A stretch of DNA of 64,000 nt from Faecalibacterium prausnitzii (GTDB taxonomy: Bacteria > Bacillota > Clostridia > Oscillospirales > Ruminococcaceae), in contig NZ_PRLD01000008.1 of assembly GCF_003287405.1 (NCBI RefSeq), forward strand, positions 84,753 through 148,752, read 5' to 3'. Below the pieces are notes generated by a model that worked only from the letters and a program-made list of their open reading frames with translations, had not been told where the DNA came from and did not search any database. This document shows, in pieces, positions 51,292-59,957 of the stretch (within the stretch, counting starts at the first letter, position 1; each line of letters starts with the position of its first letter). The translations under genes and the position numbers were made by a program.

Positions 51292-52839
51292 ATGAAGAAC
51301 GCGAAAATTTCCCGCCGCAGCTTCCTGAAAGCCGGTGCCGTTGCATCGGCAGTGGGTATGCTGTCGGCTGCACCCGTAGCTGCGCACGCCGCCGAGACGG
51401 ATGCTTCTGCCGCAGCAGACGAAGAGAACGGTTTGCTGGACGTGTTCAAAAAGCCCAAGTACGTTTTCCTGTTCATTGGCGACGGCATGGGCACTGCCCA
51501 GATCCAGTCTGCACGCTTCTACAAGGGCACCGTGGACAACAACGGCGCTGTGACCGAGGCTGACCTGAGCTTTACCAGCTTCCCGCAGGTGGGCAGCGTG
51601 ACCACCTACGACAGCACCTCCTTCTGCCCGGATTCTGCTTCCACCGCCACCTCCATCGCCACCGGCCACAAGACCGAGAGCGGCGTCATCAATATGTGCC
51701 CTTGGACCCGCGATGTGCCCTACGAGACCATCGCTGAAAAGCTGCACGCCCAGAAAGGCTATAAGGTTGGCGTGATCTCCACCGTGAACATCGACCACGC
51801 CACCCCCGCTGCCTTCTATGCCCACCAGAAGACCCGCAAGAACTACTACGAGATCGGCGTGGAACTGGCAAACTCCGGCTTTGAGTACTTTGCCGGCGGC
51901 GAGTTCCAGAAGGTGAACGGCGACGGTACCGGCCCCGACAACCATACCGTGGCTGCCAACGCAGGTTACAACGTGGTCACTACCCAGGCCGGTGCAGCGG
52001 CTCTGACCGCCGGTGCAGGCAAGACCCTGATCATTGCCGAGAATCTGGGCGATGGCAAGGCCATGAACTACGCCATGGACGCTGCCAACGGCGAGTGGCA
52101 GCTGACCGACTATGTCAAAAAGGGCATCGAGCTGCTGAACAACAAAAAGGGCTTCTTTATGATGACCGAGTCCGGCAAGATCGACTGGGCCTGCCACGCC
52201 AACGATGCCGCTGCTTCCATCCACGATGTGCTGGAGATGAGCAACGCCGTGCAGGCTGCGGTGGACTTCTACAACGCCCACCCCAACGAGACCCTGATCC
52301 TTGTCACCGCCGACCACGAGACCGGCGGCATGGCCATCGGCTACAAGACCACCAACTACGACACCTTCCTGACCAATCTGGCTCACCAGAAGATGTCCTA
52401 CGCAAAGTTCGATGCCACCTATGTGCAGGGCTACATCGCCAACAAGACCCCCTTTGAGACTGCCATGCAGGACGTGAAGAACGTCTTTGGCCTGACCCTG
52501 CCCACCGACCCCGCTGCCGCCAGCGCAGGCAAGCTGCTGCTGACCGACTACGAGGTGGAGAACCTGCGCAAGGCCTACGAGCGCACCCTGCAGGTGGGCT
52601 CCTCCAGCCAGAGCAAGATGAGCCAGCAGGACTACGAGCTGTACGGTACCTACATCCCCTTCAGCATGGCTGTCTGCCACACCATCAACCACAAGTCCGG
52701 CATGGATCACACCACCTACGCCCACACCGGTGCCATGGTCAACGTGTACGCCATGGGTGTCGGCGCCGAGAAGTTCGGCGGCGTGTACGACAATACTGAG
52801 ATCTACCACAAGCTGGCTGAGCTGACCAAGGTGCAGTAA
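51292..52839 (+). CDS. Alkaline phosphatase with Tat signal
   Basis: The 515-residue enzyme has a twin-arginine signal (SRRSFLKAG, then a hydrophobic stretch, cleavage near AAHAAE). The mature part carries the PhoA-family metal and catalytic blocks: FIGDGMGTAQ, PDSASTATSIATGHKT (nucleophile Ser), ESGKIDWACHAND and TADHETGGM. It releases phosphate from esters outside the membrane. Export by Tat fits folding and metal loading in the cytoplasm, and the Tat genes are 8 kb away. The ATG at 51292 follows AGAGAGGA. Confidence 0.93.
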   Translation: MKNAKISRRSFLKAGAVASAVGMLSAAPVAAHAAETDASAAADEENGLLDVFKKPKYVFLFIGDGMGTAQIQSARFYKGTVDNNGAVTEADLSFTSFPQVGSVTTYDSTSFCPDSASTATSIATGHKTESGVINMCPWTRDVPYETIAEKLHAQKGYKVGVISTVNIDHATPAAFYAHQKTRKNYYEIGVELANSGFEYFAGGEFQKVNGDGTGPDNHTVAANAGYNVVTTQAGAAALTAGAGKTLIIAENLGDGKAMNYAMDAANGEWQLTDYVKKGIELLNNKKGFFMMTESGKIDWACHANDAAASIHDVLEMSNAVQAAVDFYNAHPNETLILVTADHETGGMAIGYKTTNYDTFLTNLAHQKMSYAKFDATYVQGYIANKTPFETAMQDVKNVFGLTLPTDPAAASAGKLLLTDYEVENLRKAYERTLQVGSSSQSKMSQQDYELYGTYIPFSMAVCHTINHKSGMDHTTYAHTGAMVNVYAMGVGAEKFGGVYDNTEIYHKLAELTKVQ

Positions 52840-52903
52840 GAGCGCCTGATTTTCCCACCTCACTTCCCACTCCACTTTTCCACAACCAAGCCGCAAAATG
52901 TGC

Positions 52904-52954
52904 AAAACCCTCCCTGCCGCAAGCGCAAAGACTGCGCCCGGCCGGGAGGGTTTT
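52904..52954. terminator. Bidirectional terminator between alkaline phosphatase and mscL
   Basis: AAAACCCTCCC pairs with GGGAGGGTTTT, with inner GCGCAAAG-type loop. Confidence 0.85.
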
Positions 52955-52978
52955 GTTGTATTATCAATGCTGAATGCT

Positions 52979-53428
52979 TCAGGCTTTCATTTCGGGAAAG
53001 CCCTCCAGCTTGGAGGTGCAGTGGGGGCAGCGCACAGCCTTGATGGAGATCTCACTCTGGCAGTAGGGGCACACCTTGGTGGTGGGCTCCTCCGGTGCGG
53101 CGGGCTCCTCGGGCTTTTTGTGCAGGGAGTTGACAAACTTGATCACAACAAACAGTACAAAGGCCACGATGAGGAAGTTGATGATGGAGTTGACGAACTC
53201 ACCGATCTTGATGCTGGAGCCGCCCAGACCAATGACCACATCGGAAAAATCTGCCTTGAAGAACAGGCCGATCAGCGGGTTGATGATGTCCTCCACCAGC
53301 GCGGTGACGATGGCGGTGAAGGCACCGCCGATGACAACGCCCACTGCCATGTCCAGCACATTACCGCGCATGGCAAATGCCTTGAACTCTTCAAGGAACT
53401 TTTTGATGCCGCTTTTTTTCTCTTCCAT
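52979..53428 (-). CDS. mscL: Large-conductance mechanosensitive channel with C-terminal zinc ribbon
   Basis: The 149-residue protein has the MscL N-helix and TM1 ([27 protein letters not shown]), the [22 protein letters not shown]2, and then an unusual ending: after a Pro/Glu linker, CPYC (120-123) and CPHC (134-137) form a predicted zinc ribbon. MscL opens under membrane tension and protects against osmotic downshock. The ribbon replaces or follows the usual cytoplasmic helix bundle. GGAGCGG precedes the ATG. Confidence 0.93.
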   Translation of the reverse strand: MEEKKSGIKKFLEEFKAFAMRGNVLDMAVGVVIGGAFTAIVTALVEDIINPLIGLFFKADFSDVVIGLGGSSIKIGEFVNSIINFLIVAFVLFVVIKFVNSLHKKPEEPAAPEEPTTKVCPYCQSEISIKAVRCPHCTSKLEGFPEMKA

Positions 53429-53482
53429 AGATAACCGCTCCTTCTTGTCCCCTTTTTCACCGCAAGGGGTTCTTTTATTTTT

Positions 53483-53511
53483 ATAATAGCGTATTGTTCG
53501 GCGATTTGCAA
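53483..53511 (-). promoter_or_regulatory. Predicted promoter of mscL
   Basis: TTGCAA, 17-bp spacer, TATTAT on the minus strand. Confidence 0.7.
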
Positions 53512-53552
53512 GAGTAAAGCAGCCCATTTTATAGATAATAAAAAGTAGCTTC

Positions 53553-53625
53553 TCCCGTAAAAAAACGATCCCGGAAAATCCGCAGACTTTCCGGGATCGT
53601 CCTATTCAAAAATAGTTTTCCGCTG
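53553..53625 (+). repeat. Composite repeat family 2, truncated copy
   Basis: CTCCCGTAAAAA, an 11-bp hairpin with loop CCGCAG (GATCCCGGAAA..TTTCCGGGATC), an AT tract and TTTTCCGCTGATTTATG are kept. The right-hand palindrome is missing because the element runs into the 3' end of the exported-protein gene. The hairpin may terminate that gene. Confidence 0.7.
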
Positions 53626-53627
53626 AT

Positions 53628-54677
53628 TTATGCTGCAGGCTGCTCTGCCGCTTGTTCGGCAGACTGCTCTGCGGCGGGCTGGGGGTCAGCGGTCACCGTA
53701 ATGGTGCGGCTGATGCTGCCGCAGGAGTAGTTGCCCCCTGCCTTGGCGGTCTGGGTGTAGGTGCCGGGCTCGGTGGGCACGCCGTTTATTTTGCTGCTGA
53801 AGCACAGGAAGGTCTTTTTCTTGTAGGTGTAATTCACCTTGCCGTTTTCAGCCACCTGTCCGTCCGAAATGACCTTGGCGGTCAGATCGGCGTTTTGCAG
53901 CTGGGAGACGGTCATGCTGGACGGAGCATCGGCTGCCCAGCTCAGGCTGACGTTTTCGGTCTTGGGCTTGATCTTGAACATGGCAAACCCGGCGGCGTTG
54001 ATATCGCTGCTTTCCAGCGCAATAGCACCGGCAACGTACTTGCCGCTGTCCTTGGGCTGCTCGTCCAGATAGATGCGGCTCAGCGCGCCCTCGGGCAGAT
54101 ACTTGCGGATCAGGCTCAGGGTCAGCTTCATGCCGTTGGAAACGTTCTTCACGGTGGTCAGATAGCTGGCGGGGACAAAGAAGCTGACGGTGTCCATCAC
54201 CGACACTACTTCGTCCGCCACCCGCAGCAGCACGCCGACATCATTGCCGTCGATCAGCTGCTTGAGGTAGCTGTATACATTGAATTCCTCGGCCTGGTCC
54301 GGGGTCTGGGACATCTTTTTGGGCAGGGGGATCAGCTTGAGCAACGTGCGTAGCTTATCCGAGATCATCAGGGTCACATAGCCGTAGGCTTCGCCGCTGG
54401 TGCCCAGCACCACGGCAATATACTGGGTGTTTTCGGGCCGGGTCTCCACCTCCAGCTTATAATCGGAGCCGTAGACAAGGTTGCCGGTCGCCCGGATGCG
54501 GATGTTGACGATATCATTTTCATCCTCTGCCGCGCTCAGCGCTGCGGCATCGGACAGTTCCTCGCTGACAACAGCGGTGCTTTCCGGCTGCTGAGCTGCC
54601 GCCGAGGCGGGCATCGCCAGCACACCAAGCATCATGCTGACCGCAAGCAGCAGCGAGATCCATCGTTTGGCCTTCAT
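53628..54677 (-). CDS. Exported protein of unknown function
   Basis: The 349-residue protein has a Sec signal (KRWISLLLAVSMMLGVLAMPASAAA, cleavage near ASA-AA at residues 24-27). The mature part is beta-rich with a helical middle and ends in a segment like bacterial Ig-type repeats (KVNYTYKKKTFLCFSSKINGVPTEPGTYTQTAK), then a low-complexity Glu/Ala/Gln tail that abuts a repeat element. It has no membrane anchor or LPXTG motif. AGGAGGTT lies 6 bp before the ATG. Function is unknown; cell-surface or secreted role is inferred. Confidence 0.78.
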   Translation of the reverse strand: MKAKRWISLLLAVSMMLGVLAMPASAAAQQPESTAVVSEELSDAAALSAAEDENDIVNIRIRATGNLVYGSDYKLEVETRPENTQYIAVVLGTSGEAYGYVTLMISDKLRTLLKLIPLPKKMSQTPDQAEEFNVYSYLKQLIDGNDVGVLLRVADEVVSVMDTVSFFVPASYLTTVKNVSNGMKLTLSLIRKYLPEGALSRIYLDEQPKDSGKYVAGAIALESSDINAAGFAMFKIKPKTENVSLSWAADAPSSMTVSQLQNADLTAKVISDGQVAENGKVNYTYKKKTFLCFSSKINGVPTEPGTYTQTAKAGGNYSCGSISRTITVTADPQPAAEQSAEQAAEQPAA

Positions 54678-54713
54678 ACGAAAACCTCCTTTGTTGTTTG
54701 GTATCATACCCAC

Positions 54714-54742
54714 ATTTTACCGCAAAATAATCCTAGGGTCAA
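54714..54742 (-). promoter_or_regulatory. Predicted promoter of the exported-protein gene
   Basis: TTGACC, 17-bp spacer, TAAAAT on the minus strand, about 35 bp from the start codon. Confidence 0.7.
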
Positions 54743-54765
54743 TAACGGGATTCAAGCCGGGCGCA

Positions 54766-54993
54766 TCACTCCCCGATATAGGTAAAGCGGGGCTGGGTAA
54801 CGCCGTCCCGGGTCACGGTCTCCAGCCACATGGCGGCGGGACGCACCCACAGCCCGCCCTCGCCGTACAGGGCGCGGTACACCACCATCTCCTCCTCGGT
54901 TTCACTGTGACGTGCCACGCCCAGCACCTGATACTCGTTGCCTTTAAAGTGGCGGTAGCGCCCGGGGCGCACCGGATATTGCAGTTTCTTCAT
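54766..54993 (-). CDS. DUF1653 small protein
   Basis: The 75-residue protein matches DUF1653: RPGRYRHFKGNEYQVLGVARHSETEEEMVVYRALYG-type core with GLWVRPAAMWLETV. Members are small SH3-like barrels of unknown function found across bacteria. AAAGGAACGG precedes the ATG. It lies between dnaK and the exported-protein gene and seems to be its own unit. Confidence 0.88.
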   Translation of the reverse strand: MKKLQYPVRPGRYRHFKGNEYQVLGVARHSETEEEMVVYRALYGEGGLWVRPAAMWLETVTRDGVTQPRFTYIGE

Positions 54994-55014
54994 AACCGTT
55001 CCTTTCTTTTCTGC

Positions 55015-55050
55015 AAAAAGGGCTGCTGCGCCGGGCGGGTGCAGCAGCCC
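55015..55050 (-). terminator. Intrinsic terminator of dnaK
   Basis: GGGCTGCTGCACC pairs with GGCGCAGCAGCCC and runs into TTTTTGC on the minus strand. Confidence 0.85.
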
Positions 55051-55071
55051 ACAAACCTTATTTTATAAATA

Positions 55072-56889
55072 TTACAGCGTGCTGTCCGTTCCATCGCCGG
55101 GGGTCTGCTCGGCAGAGTACAGCAGCATCAGGTGGTTGGCCGAGGTTTCCAGCTGGCTCTTGGCCTGCCGCAGGGCAGCTTCCTCGGTCTCGTTCATCTT
55201 TTCGGGCTTATCCTTGCGCAGGCAGCGGCGCAGGTTGGCAAGGTCGGCCTTCACGCGAGCCTTTTCGTCCTTATCCAGTTCCTTTTTGCACTTGGAAAGT
55301 GCTTCATCCACCTTGTAGGCCAGCACCTCGGCCTGATTGTGCAGCTCCAGACGCTCCTTGCGGCGGCTGTCCTCGGCCTCGTAGGCGGCGGCGTCTGCCA
55401 TGGCGCGCTGGATCTCGTTTTCGGAAAGGTTGGTGCTGCCGGTAATGGTAATGTTCTGCTCCCGCCCGGTGGCAAGGTCTTTCGCCGATACCTTCACCAC
55501 GCCGTTCACGTCGATATCAAAGGTGACCTCGATCTGGGGCTTAGACGAAAAGCTTGCCCGGATGCCGTTCAGCTTGAATTTGCCCAAAGACTTGTTGTCC
55601 CGCGCAAAGTGGCGCTCACCCTGCAAAACGTTGATCTCCACGCTGGTCTGCATGGGACGGGCGGTGGTAAAGATCTGGCTCTTGCGGGTGGGGATCATGC
55701 TGTTGCGGGTGATCAGCGGGGTAGCCACGCCGCCCAGCGTCTCGATGGACAAAGTCAGCGGGGTCACATCCATCAGCACCAGCCCCTGCGCTGCCGCGCC
55801 GGTGGCACCCGCCAGCTTGCCGCCGCCCTGCAGCAGTGCACCCTGCACCGCTGCGCCCATGGCGACGCACTCGTCCGGGTTCAGGCTGTGGCTGGGCTCC
55901 TTGCCCAGCAGCTCCCGCACCTGCCGCTCCACGGCGGGCATCCGGGTGCTGCCGCCTACCAGCAGCACCTTGCCCAGCTGGCTGGCAGAGATGCCGGCAT
56001 CCCGCAAGGCGTTCTGCACCGGGGGCACGGTGCGGGACAGCAGATCGCCGGTCATCATCTCGAACTGTGGGCGGGACAACGCGATATCCAAGTGATGCGG
56101 CCCGTCCTTGCCCACCGTGATAAAGGGCAGGTTCAGCTGGGCGGAGGGCGCACTGGAAAGCTCCTTCTTGGCCTTTTCCGCCTCCTCCTTCAGCCGTCCC
56201 ATGGCGGCGGGGTCGCGGGTCAGGTCGATGCGGTCAGACTTTTTGAACTCTGCCACCGCGTACTCCACGATGCGCTGGTCAAAGTCGTCACCGCCCAGAT
56301 GGGTGTCGCCGCCGGTGGCAAGCACCGTAAAGGTGCCGTCCTCGATCTCAATGATGGACACGTCAAAGGTGCCGCCGCCAAGGTCGTAAACAAGGATCTT
56401 CTGGGCGGCTTCGTTGTCCAGACCGTAGGCCACAGCGGCGGCGGTGGGCTCGTTGATGATGCGCAGCACGTTCAGCCCCGCAATGCGGCCTGCATCCTGC
56501 GTGGCCTTGCGCTGGCTGTCGTCAAAATAGGCGGGCACGGTGATAACGGCTTCGGTGACCGGCTCGCCCAGATAACTCTCGGCGTCCCTGCGGATCTTGG
56601 CAAGGATCATGGCGCTGATCTCCTGCGGGGCAAGATCCTTGCCGTCAATGTGCGCCCGGTAGTCCGAGCCCATGTACCGCTTGATGCTGGAGATCGTGCG
56701 CCCGGAGTTTGTGGCGATCTGGCGCTTGGCCGCGCCGCCCACCAGCCGCTCACCGTCCTTGGTAAATGCCACCACGCTGGGGGTGGTACGCTCGCCCTCT
56801 GCATTGGTGATGACCACAGGCTTGCCGCCCTCCACTACCGCCACACAGGAATTGGTCGTACCCAGATCAATGCCGATCACTTTGCTCAT
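55072..56889 (-). CDS. dnaK: Hsp70 chaperone DnaK
   Basis: The 605-residue protein has the full Hsp70 layout: ATPase with [39 protein letters not shown] and [11 protein letters not shown], then a substrate-binding domain with [13 protein letters not shown] and a helical lid. Unlike the usual hrcA-grpE-dnaK-dnaJ operon it stands without co-chaperone genes, behind an SseB/Sel1 gene 82 bp upstream on the same strand. No CIRCE element is visible. It may be a second DnaK; GC-rich, slightly short lid (no long acidic tail, ending [10 protein letters not shown]). Confidence 0.95.
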   Translation of the reverse strand: MSKVIGIDLGTTNSCVAVVEGGKPVVITNAEGERTTPSVVAFTKDGERLVGGAAKRQIATNSGRTISSIKRYMGSDYRAHIDGKDLAPQEISAMILAKIRRDAESYLGEPVTEAVITVPAYFDDSQRKATQDAGRIAGLNVLRIINEPTAAAVAYGLDNEAAQKILVYDLGGGTFDVSIIEIEDGTFTVLATGGDTHLGGDDFDQRIVEYAVAEFKKSDRIDLTRDPAAMGRLKEEAEKAKKELSSAPSAQLNLPFITVGKDGPHHLDIALSRPQFEMMTGDLLSRTVPPVQNALRDAGISASQLGKVLLVGGSTRMPAVERQVRELLGKEPSHSLNPDECVAMGAAVQGALLQGGGKLAGATGAAAQGLVLMDVTPLTLSIETLGGVATPLITRNSMIPTRKSQIFTTARPMQTSVEINVLQGERHFARDNKSLGKFKLNGIRASFSSKPQIEVTFDIDVNGVVKVSAKDLATGREQNITITGSTNLSENEIQRAMADAAAYEAEDSRRKERLELHNQAEVLAYKVDEALSKCKKELDKDEKARVKADLANLRRCLRKDKPEKMNETEEAALRQAKSQLETSANHLMLLYSAEQTPGDGTDSTL

Positions 56890-56971
56890 ACTGTTTCCTC
56901 TGTTTCTTGTCCGCCGTGTCTGCGGGCTGATTTCTCTCCAGTCTATCTTACCGGACGGCTGTGACCATTTT

Positions 56972-58081
56972 TTAGTCCAATTGTAAAGATTCTATGTTAT
57001 ATGCTGCCGGAGCCGTAGGCGGCTCGTGGGTCAGCTCATAGAGCAGCTGTTCCGCTTCCTGCAACCAGCAGTCGGCGTCCGGCTCGTGCTCCCGCTGCAA
57101 AATGGTAAAAGCCTGCTTTGCTTCTGCCGCCAGCGCCAGCGCCTTTTTGCGGGAGGTGTAGCGGGTTTCGTACTGCGCCAGCCGCAGGCAGACCCGGGGC
57201 GTGTACTCGATATCCGGCACCGCTGCCGCGCTCTGCCGCGCCCGGCGGTACCACAACAGCGCCTTGCCGTTGTCGCCCCGGGCGGCGCAGTCGTCGCCAA
57301 GGTTCAAAAGGGCGATGGTTTCACCGCTTTCGGCAGCAGCTTTCCACAGCTTGCGTGCCTGCGCAGCGCTTTTTGGCACGCCGCGCCCCTGATACAGGCA
57401 CTCGCCCAGCAGCGAGAGCCCGGCAGAATTTCCCTGCTCAGCGGCTTTCTGGTAGCACTCTGCCGCTGCCGCCCAGTGTCCGGCGCGGGCAGCTTCTTTA
57501 CCGGCTTCGGCCTCCTCTGCGCCGGGGCCCTCCGGGGTGTGGCCTGCGTGCAGCAGACCGTTGAGCAGCGCACCGTCCAGCGAGGCCGAATTGCTCCACG
57601 GGTCCAGCACCACGCCGTCGATGCCCGGGGTGTCCAGCGCCAGCTGCATGGCCTGTTCCAAGGTGCGGTCTGCCATGGGGCGGCTACCGGTACTGCGGTC
57701 TGCACCGGCCGCTGCCACCGAGGTGAACAGCGGCAGCCAGCAGCGTCCCTTGTCGTTGCGCAGCGTCCACAAGGCAAGGCCATCGGCCTTTTCCGCCGGG
57801 ATGGGGTGCTCCATCCACGGGGCAGGCGCACCCTGCGCCGAAAGCGCCGTCTGCAGCGGCACCAGCACATGGGTCTCCAGCTCCAGCGCATAGTTCAACG
57901 CGCTCATCAAAGACCAGAAGCTTTCCTCGTTCTGTCCCTTGTACAGCCCCTGCACTGCCTGCTCGATGGCCGGGCAGCCGGTGCCGCGCGGGCTGTACAC
58001 CGGTGCGGTGCGGCTGCGTTGGCTGCCCACCGGGCGGAAGCGTACCCCGCCGTCTGTTCGTCTTGCCATTGTGTTCACCAT
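56972..58081 (-). CDS. SseB-like and Sel1-repeat protein
   Basis: The 369-residue cytoplasmic protein begins with an SseB-type domain (residues 35-175: [26 protein letters not shown], then [19 protein letters not shown] and [14 protein letters not shown]) followed by Sel1/TPR-like repeats from about 195 ([51 protein letters not shown], several segments). Such repeats bind proteins. A second ATG four codons in is an alternative start. It is upstream of dnaK on the same strand and probably co-transcribed, which suggests a chaperone-linked role; this is inference. Confidence 0.8.
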   Translation of the reverse strand: MVNTMARRTDGGVRFRPVGSQRSRTAPVYSPRGTGCPAIEQAVQGLYKGQNEESFWSLMSALNYALELETHVLVPLQTALSAQGAPAPWMEHPIPAEKADGLALWTLRNDKGRCWLPLFTSVAAAGADRSTGSRPMADRTLEQAMQLALDTPGIDGVVLDPWSNSASLDGALLNGLLHAGHTPEGPGAEEAEAGKEAARAGHWAAAAECYQKAAEQGNSAGLSLLGECLYQGRGVPKSAAQARKLWKAAAESGETIALLNLGDDCAARGDNGKALLWYRRARQSAAAVPDIEYTPRVCLRLAQYETRYTSRKKALALAAEAKQAFTILQREHEPDADCWLQEAEQLLYELTHEPPTAPAAYNIESLQLD

Positions 58082-58177
58082 ACTTCCCTATCAATATCAG
58101 TTCTAGTATAACAGGATTTGGCAGCTTGTACAATGCAAAACGCAGCTGCGGCACTGGATTTTCAATATACATCGCGT

Positions 58178-58183
58178 TATAAT
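58178..58183 (+). promoter_or_regulatory. -10 element of the second ABC exporter operon
   Basis: Consensus TATAAT 35 bp before the start codon; the -35 position reads TGGATT, so the promoter may need an activator. Confidence 0.5.
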
Positions 58184-58217
58184 AAGGTGTATTTTGACCC
58201 CCAAAGGAGGAATTTTC

Positions 58218-59957
58218 TTGAACCGGATGCTTGGCTACCTGAAGGGCTACAAGCGCGAAAGCGTGCTTGCACCGCTCTTTAAGATGCTGGAAGCCACCTT
58301 TGACCTGTTCGTGCCGCTGGTCATGGCCGATATCGTCAATGTGGGCATCGCAGCGCACGATTTTCATTATATTCTGGTGCGGTGCGGCCTTTTGCTGCTG
58401 CTGGCTTTTGTCGGCCTTACCTGCAGCCTGACCGCGCAGTATTTTTCCGCCAAGGCGGCGGTGGGCTACTCCACCGCGCTGCGGCACGCCCTGTTTGCCC
58501 ATATCCAGAGCCTGAGCTTTTCAGAGATGGATACACTGGGCACCAGCACCCTTATCACCCGCATGACCAGCGATGTCAATCAGGTGCAGAGCGGGCTCAA
58601 CCTGTTTTTGCGTTTGTTCCTGCGCAGCCCCTTTGTGGTGCTGGGTGCCATGGTCATGGCCTTTACGGTCAACGCCCGGGCGGCAATGATCTTTGTGGTC
58701 ACCATCCCGCTGCTCAGCGTGGTGGTGTTCGGCGTGATGGTGATCACCCGGCCGCTGTATAAGACCGTGCAAACCCGGCTGGACCGGGTGCTGGGCCTGA
58801 CCCGCGAGAACCTGACCGGCGTGCGCGTGGTGCGCGCCTTTGATAAGGAGCAGAGCGAGATCGACCGCTTTGAGGACGCCAACGCCCTGCTGACCGGGAT
58901 GCAGCTGCACGTCGGCCACCTTTCGGCTCTGATGAACCCGCTGACCTATGTGCTCATCAACCTTGCCATCGTGGCGCTGCTGTATGTGGGCAGCATTGAG
59001 ATCAACGTGGGCGGCATGGCGTCCGGCGATGTCATCGCGCTGGTGAACTACATGAACCAGATCCTTGTGGAGCTGGTCAAGCTCGCCAATCTCATCGTAC
59101 AGATCAGCAAGGCGCTGGCCTGTGCAGGCCGTGTGCAGGCGGTGCTGGATACCAAACCCGGCATGACCTTCCCCGCCGAATTGCTGGGCGAGGTTGCCGC
59201 CGACAAGACCGGCGATGCCGTGCGCTTTGACCATGTAGGGCTGACCTACGCCGGCGCAGGCGCACCCAGCCTGACCGACATCAGCTTTACCGCCAAAAAA
59301 GGCCAGACCATCGGCGTCATCGGCGGCACCGGCAGCGGCAAATCCAGCCTTGTAAACCTGATCCCGCGCTTTTACGATGCCACCGAGGGCAGCGTGGAGA
59401 TCTTTGGCCGACCGGTGGCCAGCTACCCCCGGGACGCTTTGCGCGGCAGGGTGGCGGTGGTCATGCAGAAGGCACAGCTCTTCGGCGGCACCATCCGCTC
59501 CAACCTTTTGTGGGGCAACAAGGACGCCACCGATGCCGACCTGTGGGCGGCGCTGGAAACGGCGCAGGCAGCGGACTTTGTGCGTGCAAAGCCCCTTGGG
59601 CTGGACGAGCCGGTGGAGCAGGGCGGACGCAACCTTTCCGGCGGACAGAAGCAGCGGCTCACCATCGCCCGTGCGCTGGTGGGCAAGCCAGACATTTTGA
59701 TTTTGGACGACAGCGCCAGCGCACTGGACTACGCCACCGACGCCGCCCTGCGCAAGGCACTGGCGGCGCTGCCCGGGGCACTGACCGTGTTCATCGTCAG
59801 CCAGCGTGCCGCCAGCTTGCAGCACGCCGACCAGATCTTAGTATTGGATGACGGCCATCTGGTGGGCATCGGCACCCATAGCGCCCTGCGCAGCAGCTGC
59901 CCGGTGTACGAGGAGATCTACGAGAGCCAGTTCAAGAAAGGGGAGGCAGAAGCATGA
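58218..59957 (+). CDS. ABC exporter subunit with degenerate ATPase site
   Basis: The 579-residue permease-ATPase has six transmembrane helices, Walker A GGTGSGKSS, signature LSGGQKQ and Walker B LILDDSASALD, with Asp replacing the catalytic Glu. It is the non-catalytic half of a heterodimer with the next gene. The start is TTG, 7 bp after AAAGGAGG; the nearest ATG is three codons further. Order (degenerate half first) is the same as in the exporter at 19.7-23.4 kb. Confidence 0.9.
   Translation: MNRMLGYLKGYKRESVLAPLFKMLEATFDLFVPLVMADIVNVGIAAHDFHYILVRCGLLLLLAFVGLTCSLTAQYFSAKAAVGYSTALRHALFAHIQSLSFSEMDTLGTSTLITRMTSDVNQVQSGLNLFLRLFLRSPFVVLGAMVMAFTVNARAAMIFVVTIPLLSVVVFGVMVITRPLYKTVQTRLDRVLGLTRENLTGVRVVRAFDKEQSEIDRFEDANALLTGMQLHVGHLSALMNPLTYVLINLAIVALLYVGSIEINVGGMASGDVIALVNYMNQILVELVKLANLIVQISKALACAGRVQAVLDTKPGMTFPAELLGEVAADKTGDAVRFDHVGLTYAGAGAPSLTDISFTAKKGQTIGVIGGTGSGKSSLVNLIPRFYDATEGSVEIFGRPVASYPRDALRGRVAVVMQKAQLFGGTIRSNLLWGNKDATDADLWAALETAQAADFVRAKPLGLDEPVEQGGRNLSGGQKQRLTIARALVGKPDILILDDSASALDYATDAALRKALAALPGALTVFIVSQRAASLQHADQILVLDDGHLVGIGTHSALRSSCPVYEEIYESQFKKGEAEA

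Noticed and set aside
55132..56964. 610-codon plus-strand ORF opposite dnaK
   Set aside because: Antisense shadow of dnaK; no recognisable domain.
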